From CAJQLB01 sp041392065 (GTDB taxonomy: Bacteria; Bacteroidota; Bacteroidia; Flavobacteriales; Flavobacteriaceae), in contig JAWKMU010000006.1 in NCBI GenBank assembly GCA_041392065.1, positions 1-64,000 of the forward strand: a stretch of 64,000 nucleotides of DNA. Direction: 5' to 3'. How positions within the stretch are numbered: position 1 is the stretch's first letter; every line of letters begins with the position of its first letter. Under the pieces are notes generated by a model that saw only the letters and a list, made by a program, of their open reading frames with translations, was not told the origin of the DNA and did no database searches. Positions 17,281 to 26,022 of the stretch are shown piece after piece. The translations under genes were made by a program, and so were the position numbers.

Positions 17281-19746
17281 TTGAAAAGTTCTATTTTTAA
17301 AGTTGCATTTCTATCACTTACATTTTTAGTGTTTTCATGTAACACGGCAAAAAAAGCAAAAGAAGCTGAGTTAGCAAAAAAAGCAGCTGCAGCTAAAAAC
17401 GAAAAACCTCAACCAAAAAAAGGCGACATCCAACCTTATGACAAGGTCATAACCAAAGATGCCAAAACAGATGATGGTCTTTTTAAGGTACATAAAATTG
17501 ACGACAAGTTTTTTTATGAAATTCCAGATTCTCTCCTTGAAAGAGAAATGCTAATGGTAACACGTATAGCTAAAACCGCATCTGGAATTGGATTTGGTGG
17601 AGGAAAGCAAAACACTCAAGTGTTGCGTTGGCAGAAAAAAGACAAAAAAATTGTTTTACGCGTTGTATCGCATTCTATCGTTGCGGCAGATTCGCTTCCT
17701 ATTCATGAAGCAGTTGTAAATTCTAATTTTGAGCCTGTTCTGAGCACTTTCCCAATACAAGCCTTCGGAAAAGATTCAGCAATTGTAATAGACGTGACAG
17801 ATTTATATGATAAAGATATTAAAGCTTTAGGTTTACCAGATTTTAGAAGAAAACAGTATAAAGTAACACGTCTTGAAAGCGACAAATCCTTTATAGAAAG
17901 CATAAAGAGTTATCCTCAAAATATAGAAGCTCGCCATGTAAAAACCTATGCTGCTGGTGAGCCTCCATCAAATCAAAGCACTGGAACTATTTCTATTGAA
18001 ATTAATAATTCCATGATTCTTCTACCAAAAGTACCAATGAAACGACGTCATTATGATGAGCGTGTTGGTTGGTTTGCTCGAGGTCAAGTAGATTATGGTC
18101 TTGAAGATCAAAAAAGTAAAACAGTAACTTATTTAGATCGTTGGAGATTGGAAGTTAAAGATGAAGACATTGAAAAATTTAAACGAGGCGAACTCGTTGA
18201 ACCAAAAAAACAAATCGTTTATTATATAGATAGAGCAACACCTGTAAAATGGCGTAAATATATAAAACAAGGTATTGAAGATTGGCAAGTAGCTTTTGAA
18301 GAAGCAGGTTTTAAAAATGCAATTATTGCCAAAGACCCTCCAACTGTTGAAGAAGATCCAGAGTGGACTCCTGAAGATGTACGTTACTCAGTGGTACGTT
18401 ACTTGGCATCTCCAATTCCAAATGCAAATGGTCCACATGTTAGTGACCCAAGATCAGGTGAGATTTTAGAGTCAGACATCAATTGGTATCACAATGTGAT
18501 GAGTTTATTACAAGGTTGGTTTTTTGTTCAAACTGCTGCCATAAATCCTGAAGCACAAATGGTTGGATTTAAAGATGAAGTTATGGGAGAGCTTATCAAA
18601 TTTGTATCGTCTCATGAAGTTGGTCACACCCTTGGTTTACCTCATAATATGGGAAGCAGTAGTGCTTATAAAGTAGACGATTTACGAAGTGCAGAGTTCA
18701 CCAAAAAATATGGTACAGCACCTTCAATTATGGATTATGCTCGTTTTAATTATGTAGCACAACCAGAAGACAAAGGTGTGGCATTAATGCCAAATATTGG
18801 AGTATATGACAAGCATGCTATAAAATGGGGTTATCGTCCAATTTTAGATGCAAAAACTCCAGAAGATGAAAAACAAACACTTGATAAATGGATTTTAGAT
18901 CATGCTGACGACCCAATGTACAGATTTGGTCAATTAAACGGAATTGATCCTTCGGCTCAAACAGAAGATTTAGGAGACGATGCCATAAAAGCAAGTGATT
19001 ATGGCATTAAAAACTTAAAACGAATCGTGCCAAACTTAATCAAATGGACTTCTAAAGATGGTGAGACTTATGGTGATTTAGAAGACATGTATGGTCATGT
19101 TGTATCACAATACAATCGTTACATGGGACACGTTACCACAAATATTGGTGGTGTATACAAATACTCCAAAACAACTGATCAGGAAGGTGAAGTTTTTGTA
19201 AATGTTGATAAAGAACATCAAAAAAACTGCTTAGAGTTTTTAAATGAACAACTCTTTGAAACACCTGATTGGTTAATTGATAAAGATATTATTGCCAGAA
19301 CAGAATTTAATGGTGTTACTGAACGCATCAGAGGTATTCAAGAAAGAACCTTAAACAATATTTTAGACTTAACGAGGATGATGCGAATGATTGATAATGA
19401 AACACTAAATGGTTCTGAAGCCTATACTGTTTTATCTATGATGACAGATTTAAGAAATGGCATTTGGTCTGAATTAAGCAGAGGAAGAGCTATTGATGCT
19501 TACAGAAGAAATTTACAGAGAGTTCATGTGGAGCGTTTAGCTGAGCTCATGGAAGCTAAAGACGTTAATGGGTTTAGAGGTAGAGTAACTGTTAAGCAAT
19601 CTGACATTATACCAATAGTGAGAGGTGAACTTAATAGAATACAACGAATGGCTCGAAGTGCAATTGGAAGTGCACCAAATACCATTTCAAGATATCATTT
19701 ACAGGATATTGTGGAGCGTATTGATGCCATTTTAGAACCTAAATAA
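17281..19746 (+). CDS. Zinc-dependent met-zincin-like metalloprotease (DUF5117/DUF4953 type), lipoprotein
   Basis: An 821-residue exported protease. The start must be the TTG at 17281: it is the only start that yields the signal peptide with lipobox (LVFSC, Cys20), and no ATG precedes it in frame. After an Ala/Lys-rich linker comes a DUF5118/DUF5117-like region (about 55-330). The catalytic core has HEVGHTLGLPHN near residue 445, an extended HExxHxxGxxH zinc site, and a Met-turn at PSIMDYARF about 35 residues later. The C-terminal 300 residues are helical. Similar proteins are abundant in Flavobacteria; substrates are unknown. A terminator follows. Confidence 0.88.
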   Translation: MKSSIFKVAFLSLTFLVFSCNTAKKAKEAELAKKAAAAKNEKPQPKKGDIQPYDKVITKDAKTDDGLFKVHKIDDKFFYEIPDSLLEREMLMVTRIAKTASGIGFGGGKQNTQVLRWQKKDKKIVLRVVSHSIVAADSLPIHEAVVNSNFEPVLSTFPIQAFGKDSAIVIDVTDLYDKDIKALGLPDFRRKQYKVTRLESDKSFIESIKSYPQNIEARHVKTYAAGEPPSNQSTGTISIEINNSMILLPKVPMKRRHYDERVGWFARGQVDYGLEDQKSKTVTYLDRWRLEVKDEDIEKFKRGELVEPKKQIVYYIDRATPVKWRKYIKQGIEDWQVAFEEAGFKNAIIAKDPPTVEEDPEWTPEDVRYSVVRYLASPIPNANGPHVSDPRSGEILESDINWYHNVMSLLQGWFFVQTAAINPEAQMVGFKDEVMGELIKFVSSHEVGHTLGLPHNMGSSSAYKVDDLRSAEFTKKYGTAPSIMDYARFNYVAQPEDKGVALMPNIGVYDKHAIKWGYRPILDAKTPEDEKQTLDKWILDHADDPMYRFGQLNGIDPSAQTEDLGDDAIKASDYGIKNLKRIVPNLIKWTSKDGETYGDLEDMYGHVVSQYNRYMGHVTTNIGGVYKYSKTTDQEGEVFVNVDKEHQKNCLEFLNEQLFETPDWLIDKDIIARTEFNGVTERIRGIQERTLNNILDLTRMMRMIDNETLNGSEAYTVLSMMTDLRNGIWSELSRGRAIDAYRRNLQRVHVERLAELMEAKDVNGFRGRVTVKQSDIIPIVRGELNRIQRMARSAIGSAPNTISRYHLQDIVERIDAILEPK

Positions 19747-19768
19747 AATTACCTTCTATGTTTTTATG

Positions 19769-19798
19769 AAAGCAGTTCATTTTTGAGCTGCTTTTTTT
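19769..19798 (+). terminator. Terminator between the met-zincin gene and lpxB
   Basis: AAGCAGTTCA and TGAGCTGCTT form a 10-bp stem with one G-T pair, followed by T7. It lies between convergent genes and serves the plus-strand transcript best. Confidence 0.8.
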
Positions 19799-19804
19799 AT
19801 AAAA

Positions 19805-20923
19805 TTACTTCTGAAGGCTTTGGTATATAAACTTAGCGACTTTATCACTTGCTCCTTTACCACCTAAAGCTTTTTCAAGTTCATAATAATTCATAAAAAA
19901 TTTTGTGCGCTCAAAAGGATCTAAAATTTTGGTTAACTCTCTATTGAGGTTTTTGGTATTAAAATCATCTTGAATCAGTTCAGTAACGACTTCTTTATCC
20001 ATAATTAAGTTAACAAGCGAAATATACTTGATGTGTTTTACCAAACGTTTTCCTATTTGATATGATAACCAACTCCCTTTGTAACATACTACTTCAGGTA
20101 CTTTAAATAAAGCTGTTTCAAGAGTTGCTGTTCCTGAAGTCACCAAAGCTGCAGTTGAAACGCTTAGCAAATCGTAAGTTTTGTTACTTACAAAATGCAC
20201 ATTTGGGTTTGTAATAAATTCCTCATAAAAACTATAGTCCTGACTTGGAGCTCCAGCAATAACAAATTGGTAATCTTTAAAGTCATTAACCACACTAAGC
20301 ATGGTGCTTAGCATTTTTCTTATTTCCTGTTTTCTACTTCCAGGTAACAAAGCAATAATTGGTTTTTCAGTCAATTCGTGTGAAGCTCTAAACTCATACT
20401 CATCCACCTGATTGCGTTTTGAAATAGCATCAATTAATGGATGACCAACAAAATGAACTGGAAAATTATGTTTCTCTTCGTAGAATTTTTTTTCAAAAGG
20501 TAATATCACATACATTTCATCAACATCTCGTTTTATGTCATGAATTCTGTTTTCTTTCCAAGCCCAAATTTGTGGTGAAATGTAATAATGCGTTTTAAAC
20601 CCTTTTTGCTTTGCCCATTTAGCAATACGCAAATTAAATCCTGGATAATCAATAAAAATAATGACATCTGGATGATACGTTTCAATATCTTGTTTACAAA
20701 ATTTTAAATTTTTAGCAATGGTACGAAGATTCATCACCACTTCTAAAAATCCCATAAAAGCTAAATCTTTATAGTGTTTTACAAGAGAATTATTCACATC
20801 TTGCATCAGATCGCCTCCCCAAAATCTAAATTCAGCATTTAAATCTTGTTTGATTAATGCTTTCATTAAATTGGAGCCATGTAAGTCTCCAGAAGCTTCG
20901 CCTGCAATGATGTAGTACTTCAA
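19805..20923 (-). CDS. lpxB: Lipid-A-disaccharide synthase
   Basis: Joins UDP-diacylglucosamine and lipid X to the lipid A disaccharide on the inner face of the cytoplasmic membrane. The 372 residues begin MKYYIIAGEASGDLHGSNLM, the family's N-terminal signature. IFIDYPGFNLRIAK (about 92-105), LLPGSRKQEI (about 205) and TSGTATLETALFKVPEVVCYKG without its last residues (about 270-290) are the other family blocks of this GT-B glycosyltransferase (GT19). It lies downstream of surE and a small membrane gene on the same strand, 9 bases from the latter. Confidence 0.96.
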   Translation of the reverse strand: MKYYIIAGEASGDLHGSNLMKALIKQDLNAEFRFWGGDLMQDVNNSLVKHYKDLAFMGFLEVVMNLRTIAKNLKFCKQDIETYHPDVIIFIDYPGFNLRIAKWAKQKGFKTHYYISPQIWAWKENRIHDIKRDVDEMYVILPFEKKFYEEKHNFPVHFVGHPLIDAISKRNQVDEYEFRASHELTEKPIIALLPGSRKQEIRKMLSTMLSVVNDFKDYQFVIAGAPSQDYSFYEEFITNPNVHFVSNKTYDLLSVSTAALVTSGTATLETALFKVPEVVCYKGSWLSYQIGKRLVKHIKYISLVNLIMDKEVVTELIQDDFNTKNLNRELTKILDPFERTKFFMNYYELEKALGGKGASDKVAKFIYQSLQK

Positions 20924-20932
20924 AAAATATAT

Positions 20933-21217
20933 TTATTTAAAATTCAATAAAAAAGTAAAAACAGCCACCAAGACAGTAGCTAACAAGACACCTCTAGCTC
21001 TATAGTCTTGCCTTTTCTTTATAAAAATAAAGAAAGCTACCAAATTTAGAACTGCTCCTAAGCTTATTAGTTTTCCAAGAAAACCTTCAGCCGAAGCTGA
21101 CTTTAAAACGGTTACAAAATCATCGCCATTTCCTAAAAAAGTAGCTGAAAGAAACAAGCCTAATGCATTTGCCAATAATCCTACCAATAATCCTATTAAA
21201 ACTTCTTTTTTAACCAT
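20933..21217 (-). CDS. Small three-helix membrane protein between surE and lpxB
   Basis: A 94-residue protein with three hydrophobic segments (about 6-27, 48-68 and 74-93) and a short basic loop (KKRQDYRARG). No family is recognised. It starts on the base after the surE stop and ends 9 bases before lpxB, so it is surely co-transcribed and probably translationally coupled. The position suggests some link to envelope biogenesis, but the sequence gives no mechanism. Confidence 0.8.
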   Translation of the reverse strand: MVKKEVLIGLLVGLLANALGLFLSATFLGNGDDFVTVLKSASAEGFLGKLISLGAVLNLVAFFIFIKKRQDYRARGVLLATVLVAVFTFLLNFK

Positions 21218-21988
21218 TTAAAACCATGAATTTAATTCTTGAATACTTTGATAAGCTGTTAAATCAAACTGAACAGGCACAACAGATACGTAGTTATTTT
21301 CTAAAGCCCATTCATCTGTATCTTCACCTTTATCAAAATTAACAAATTTACCTGTTAGCCAATAATAATCTCTTCCTGAAGGACTTTGCCTTTTATCGAA
21401 CTCTTCGACCCAATTTCCTTTCGCTTGCCTGCAAATTTTTATGCCTTTTATTTCCTTTTCATGAGTTACTTTAGGAAAGTTTACGTTTAAAACCACGCCT
21501 TTAGGTAATCCATTATTTAATACTGAAAAAGTTATTTTTTTTATGCAATCTTCAAGCACTTTAAAATTGGCATCCCAATTATAGTCTAACAAGGAAAAAC
21601 CAATTGCTGGAATACCTTCAATACCAGCTTCAATAGCAGCACTCATCGTACCTGAATAAATCACATTAATGGATGAGTTTGAACCATGGTTTACACCAGA
21701 GACACATAAATCTGGCTTCTGCTTTAAAATTTCATGTCGTGCTAACTTGACACAATCAGCTGGAGTTCCAGAAGTACTGTACTCAACCTGTGGCCCATTA
21801 TCAATCTTTTCCTTTTTACAATGCAATGTATTATTTACTGTTATGGCATGTCCCATTCCGCTTTGAGGGCTGTCTGGTGCAACTACTACAACATTACCAA
21901 TAGAATTCATTACTTTAATTAAAGTACGTATTCCAGGTGCTGTAATACCATCATCATTAGTCACTAATATTAAAGGTTTTTTAGACAT
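21218..21988 (-). CDS. surE: 5'-nucleotidase SurE
   Basis: Metal-dependent phosphatase that dephosphorylates nucleoside 5'- and 3'-monophosphates and related compounds. Length 256. The N-terminal motif VTNDDGITAPG holds the metal ligands D12 and D13. Further ligands lie in DSPQSGMGHAIT (Ser near 42) and SGVNHGSNSS (Asn near 99). The C-terminal region ends in Ser-Trp-Phe. It heads the surE-orf-lpxB run. A TACTTTTG box (minus strand, 22020-22013) precedes the start. Confidence 0.95.
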   Translation of the reverse strand: MSKKPLILVTNDDGITAPGIRTLIKVMNSIGNVVVVAPDSPQSGMGHAITVNNTLHCKKEKIDNGPQVEYSTSGTPADCVKLARHEILKQKPDLCVSGVNHGSNSSINVIYSGTMSAAIEAGIEGIPAIGFSLLDYNWDANFKVLEDCIKKITFSVLNNGLPKGVVLNVNFPKVTHEKEIKGIKICRQAKGNWVEEFDKRQSPSGRDYYWLTGKFVNFDKGEDTDEWALENNYVSVVPVQFDLTAYQSIQELNSWF

Positions 21989-22012
21989 TTATTATCTTCT
22001 TTTTAATACCTA

Positions 22013-22020
22013 CAAAAGTA
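22013..22020 (-). promoter_or_regulatory. TACTTTTG -7 box of surE-lpxB
   Basis: A perfect TAnnTTTG match 24 bases upstream of the surE ATG on the minus strand. No convincing -33 TTTG is present. Confidence 0.4.
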
Positions 22021-22131
22021 ACCAAATTCAAATTGAATCAGGCATTTTATCGTGTTTAACAAAAAATTAGTATGATAACTTAATATTGGCATAATTTTTT
22101 CTTTAATTTAGTCCAAAATAAGCCCAATAAA

Positions 22132-24321
22132 ATGAAAAGGAATATTAACATACTTTTATTAACACTACTTTTGGCGTTTGCTTCCTGTAGTTTTACCACT
22201 AAAACTTTTGATCAGTCTGACGATAAAGACAAGCTTCTGGTACAATTAGTTACTTATGTTTTAGAGCAAGGTCATTTTGAACCTAAAGACATGAACGATG
22301 AGTTTTCTGAGCATGTTTTTGATGATTATTTAAATCAATTAGACCCATTTAAAAGATACTTTTACGAAAGTGATATTGAAGAATTTTCTGCATTCAAAAA
22401 AGAGTTGGACAATCAGTTAATGGATTATGATATCTCTTTCTTTAACCTTACACACGAGCGTTTAATTCAAAGAATGGAAGAATCTAAAGCAATCTACAAA
22501 GAAGTATTAGAGCAACCTTTTGATTTTTCAAAAGAAGAAGAATTTAACACAGACTATGAAAATGCTGGTTATGTGAGCTCAAAAAAGGAAATGAAAGAAC
22601 GCTGGAGACAACAACTTAAATTTTCCGCTATAGCAAATTATCATGATTTAATAAAAAGTCAAGAAGCCGAAGCTAAAAGGATAGAAAAATTAAAATCGTT
22701 AAGTGATGCTGAAAAGGAAAAAGCTTTTAACAAAGAAATGAGCGATTTTAAAATAAAATCTGATGAAGAACTTGAAGCAGAAGCTAGAAAATCTACACTA
22801 AACTCACTTGACGAACTTTACACTTTTATTGACGATAGAAAACGTGAAGATTGGTTTGCAGTTTACATGAATGCCATAGTTGTAGAATTCGATCCACACA
22901 CTTACTATTTTGCGCCTGAAGCCAAAGACCGTTTTGATGTAGATATGTCTGGAAATTATGAAGGTATTGGAGCAAGACTACAAAAAAAGATGGATTACAT
23001 CACCATTGTGGAGGTTATTTCAGGTGGTTCTGCTTGGAGACAGAACAAACTTGAAGTTGGTGATGTTATTTTAAAAGTAAGACAAGAAGACGAAGACGAA
23101 GCCGTGAACGTGGTTGGTATGAGAACTGACGATGCAGTAAAACTTATAAAAGGTCCTAAAGGAACCAATGTAATTTTAACATTGAAAAAAGTTGATGGTA
23201 CTATTTTAGATTTATCAATTCCAAGAGATGTTATCGAATTAGAAGAAACCTATGCTAAATCCTCTTTTGTTGAAAAAGAAGGTAAAACTTATGGAGTAAT
23301 TAATTTGCCAAAATTCTACGCAGATTTTGATGATTATAACAAACGTAATGCAGCAAGCGATATCAAAAAAGAAATCGAACGTTTAAAAGCCGAAGGCATG
23401 GAAGGTTTGGTTTTAGATCTTAGAAATAATGGAGGTGGTTCTTTAAAAACTGTAGTTGATATGGCTGGATTATTTATTAAAGATGGTCCAATTGTGCAAG
23501 TGCGATCAACTGGTGAACCACAAGAAGTATTACAAGATAGAGATCGTTCTATTTCTTGGGATGGACCTCTCGTAATTTTGGTTAATGAATTATCAGCTTC
23601 AGCTTCTGAGATTTTAGCAGCTGCAATGCAAGACTATAAACGTGCTATCGTAATTGGAAGTAAGCAAACTTATGGTAAAGGAACCGTTCAAATAGTTTTA
23701 GATTTAAACAGAATGGTACGTAATAACACCAATGGTGATATGGGAGCGTTAAAGTTTACCACTCAAAAGTTTTATAGAATAAATGGTGGCTCAACCCAAT
23801 TAGAAGGTGTAAAAAGTGATGTTGTTGTACCTGATCGTTATAGTTATATAGATGTTGGTGAACGCGATCAAGAAAATCCTTTGGCTTGGGATAAAATTGC
23901 AGCAGCAGATTATACCATTTGGGACAGCTATTTTGATTACGAATCTACCATTGAAAAGAGCAAGGAACGTATGCAAAACAGCGAGCAATTAAAACTTATT
24001 GATGAAAACGCAAAATGGATTAAAACCATTAGAGATCGAAATGTATTCTCGCTTAACTACAAGGATTACAGAGAGAAACTGGAAGCCAATGAGGAAGAAG
24101 CAAAACGCTTTGATAAGATAGCTGAATACACGACCAATTTAACTTTTAAGTCCTTGCCTTATGAAAATGTTTTAATAGAGAAAGACTCTGTTTTAAAAAT
24201 GAAACGTGACAGATGGCACGAAAGTTTAGCCAAAGATGTTTATATAGAAGAAGCACTTAATGTTTTGAATGACTTAAAAATGACTTATGGCATTAAAAAA
24301 GTGGCAACTGTAAAAGATTAA
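22132..24321 (+). CDS. prc: Carboxy-terminal processing (tail-specific) protease, lipoprotein
   Basis: Periplasmic S41A protease that cleaves proteins from their C-termini. The 729 residues start with a lipobox (FASC, Cys19). A long helical N-terminal domain (about 25-245) precedes a PDZ domain (about 250-340, with YEGIGARLQKK and GDVILKVR). The S41 core follows with LRNNGGGSLKTVVDM. The Ser-Lys dyad is S490 (in ELSASASEI) and K516 (in TYGKGTVQ). A DUF3340-like C-terminal helical region ends the protein. It is followed 6 bases later by an ABC permease gene. Confidence 0.94.
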   Translation: MKRNINILLLTLLLAFASCSFTTKTFDQSDDKDKLLVQLVTYVLEQGHFEPKDMNDEFSEHVFDDYLNQLDPFKRYFYESDIEEFSAFKKELDNQLMDYDISFFNLTHERLIQRMEESKAIYKEVLEQPFDFSKEEEFNTDYENAGYVSSKKEMKERWRQQLKFSAIANYHDLIKSQEAEAKRIEKLKSLSDAEKEKAFNKEMSDFKIKSDEELEAEARKSTLNSLDELYTFIDDRKREDWFAVYMNAIVVEFDPHTYYFAPEAKDRFDVDMSGNYEGIGARLQKKMDYITIVEVISGGSAWRQNKLEVGDVILKVRQEDEDEAVNVVGMRTDDAVKLIKGPKGTNVILTLKKVDGTILDLSIPRDVIELEETYAKSSFVEKEGKTYGVINLPKFYADFDDYNKRNAASDIKKEIERLKAEGMEGLVLDLRNNGGGSLKTVVDMAGLFIKDGPIVQVRSTGEPQEVLQDRDRSISWDGPLVILVNELSASASEILAAAMQDYKRAIVIGSKQTYGKGTVQIVLDLNRMVRNNTNGDMGALKFTTQKFYRINGGSTQLEGVKSDVVVPDRYSYIDVGERDQENPLAWDKIAAADYTIWDSYFDYESTIEKSKERMQNSEQLKLIDENAKWIKTIRDRNVFSLNYKDYREKLEANEEEAKRFDKIAEYTTNLTFKSLPYENVLIEKDSVLKMKRDRWHESLAKDVYIEEALNVLNDLKMTYGIKKVATVKD

Positions 24322-24327
24322 TACTGA

Positions 24328-25422
24328 ATGAGTAACACAAGTAGCTCATTATCACACTTAGCGCTTCAAAAGTTTAAAAAAAACTTTTGGGGCGTTTTTA
24401 GTTTTTGGTTTATTGTTTTTGTTGGCTTTATCTCAATATTTGCCTATGTAATTGCTCCTGATAATTCTCAGTATGCTAACCAGATGCATATTTCAATTCA
24501 TTCCAAAAAGCCAGGATTTAAAGTTACTATGTTATCCATACCATCTTCACAAACCAATGAACAAAGTTGGTTTGACAAAGTATTTTTTGGTATTAAAAAT
24601 GAAACTACTGAAATTCCAATCTCTGGATATAAAATTAATGGTGCTGACTTAATCTATACTGAATACACCGCAGATGGTTTAGAAGGTATTTCTAAGTCAC
24701 TTCCTCTTGATAGATTTCCAAATAATGATTATTCAAACTTTGTTGAAGAAAAAACATTTTTATTCGGAACAGATAAATATGGTCGTGATATGCTAAGTAG
24801 AGTTTTGGTTGGTGCACGGATTTCGTTTTTTATAGGTTTTGTGGCTGTTTTTATTTCATTGATTATCGGAATTACACTTGGCAGTATTGCAGGTTATTTT
24901 GGTGGTAAAATTGATGCACTAATTATGTGGCTCATTAATGTGACATGGTCTATACCAACTTTGTTATTAGTTATTGCTATAACTTTAGCTTTAGGTAAAG
25001 GGTTTTGGCAAGTTTTTATTGCTGTTGGACTCACAATGTGGGTTGAAGTTGCGAGAGTTGTGAGAGGACAAGTGATAAGTGTAAAAGAAATGCAATATGT
25101 TACTGCAGCGAGAGCTTTAGGGTTTAATGATTTTAGAATTATTACAAAGCATATTCTCCCAAATATTATGGCTCCTGTTATTGTGATTTCTGCTGCTAAT
25201 TTTGCGGCAGCCATTTTAATTGAAAGCGGATTGAGTTTCTTAGGCATTGGAGCCCAACCACCAATGGCGAGTTGGGGAGCAATGATTAAAGATCATTACA
25301 ACTATATTATTCTTGGTAAACCCTATTTAGCCATTATTCCAGGATTGTGCATTATGAGTTTGGTCATGGCATTTATGCTTATTGGTAATACATTACGTGA
25401 TGCGTTGGATGTAAAAAGTTAA
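24328..25422 (+). CDS. OppC/DppC-type ABC transporter permease
   Basis: Inner-membrane permease of the peptide/nickel importer class. One N-terminal helix (about 20-45, preceded by LALQKFKKNFWG) and a periplasmic insert of about 100 residues come first. A cluster of helices follows, and the EAA loop ALGFNDFRIITKHILPN (about 254-270) contacts the ATPase. The periplasmic insert is longer than in most OppC proteins (364 residues against about 300). No ATPase, partner permease or binding protein lies nearby. It sits 6 bases after prc, so both are probably co-expressed. Confidence 0.88.
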   Translation: MSNTSSSLSHLALQKFKKNFWGVFSFWFIVFVGFISIFAYVIAPDNSQYANQMHISIHSKKPGFKVTMLSIPSSQTNEQSWFDKVFFGIKNETTEIPISGYKINGADLIYTEYTADGLEGISKSLPLDRFPNNDYSNFVEEKTFLFGTDKYGRDMLSRVLVGARISFFIGFVAVFISLIIGITLGSIAGYFGGKIDALIMWLINVTWSIPTLLLVIAITLALGKGFWQVFIAVGLTMWVEVARVVRGQVISVKEMQYVTAARALGFNDFRIITKHILPNIMAPVIVISAANFAAAILIESGLSFLGIGAQPPMASWGAMIKDHYNYIILGKPYLAIIPGLCIMSLVMAFMLIGNTLRDALDVKS

Positions 25423-25424
25423 AA

Positions 25425-25454
25425 AAAAGCAACTCAATTGAGTTGCTTTTTTTA
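25425..25454. terminator. Bidirectional terminator between convergent genes
   Basis: AAAGCAACTCAATTGAGTTG with its flanking A and T runs is a nearly perfect palindrome, giving a U-tailed hairpin on both strands. It separates the ABC permease from the DUF4136 lipoprotein gene. Confidence 0.85.
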
Positions 25455-25461
25455 TCAAAGT

Positions 25462-26004
25462 TTAGTTTTCTGTCCCTGGAGGATATTTCTCCATAATTTT
25501 CATAACAAATTCTTTAATACGTTCTTCTTTTTGTTTCATGCTTCGGCTCAAATATCCTCTACCAATACCTTGCCAAACCAATTCTTTTTTGTTGGCATCA
25601 ATTAAGTCAATATAAAGAGTGCCTTCTGTAGAGGTAGAAACTTGATTAAAATTTCCCCAATACCAAGGGCTCCAACCCCAACCATAACCATAAGGACCAA
25701 AACCTCCATTATTGTAAACATTTACTTTTTCTCTAGATTTTGTAAAAATACTCACTAATAAATCTGGGTTTTCAGATTTTGTAAATCCTTTTGCCATCAA
25801 TTCAGCTTCAATGGCTCTAAGAATCCTGCGTTTGTCTAAATCACTAATTTCGGCTTTATCAATTCCTGTTTTATAAAATGCAAAGGTTTTGTAGGTATTA
25901 AAGTCGGCAGCTCTGTCGTAATCTGATGCAACTCTTACTGATGAGCATGAGGTCATCAGAAATGCTACCATCAAAATGGGTAATACTCTAAATAAATGTT
26001 TCAT
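25462..26004 (-). CDS. DUF4136 lipoprotein
   Basis: A 180-residue lipoprotein (lipobox MTSC, Cys20). The family pattern is visible: SDYDRAADFNTYKTFAFY, then a helix RRILRAIEAELMAKGF, then NPDLLVSIFTKSREK, and a late LVWQGIGRGYL. A Gly/Trp/Tyr-rich insert (about 102-118, FGPYGYGWGWSPWYWG) is usual in the family. The function is not known. It lies 18 bases after the hutU stop on the same strand and may be read through from it. Confidence 0.88.
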   Translation of the reverse strand: MKHLFRVLPILMVAFLMTSCSSVRVASDYDRAADFNTYKTFAFYKTGIDKAEISDLDKRRILRAIEAELMAKGFTKSENPDLLVSIFTKSREKVNVYNNGGFGPYGYGWGWSPWYWGNFNQVSTSTEGTLYIDLIDANKKELVWQGIGRGYLSRSMKQKEERIKEFVMKIMEKYPPGTEN

Positions 26005-26022
26005 AGCTTTATTTATTAATGG

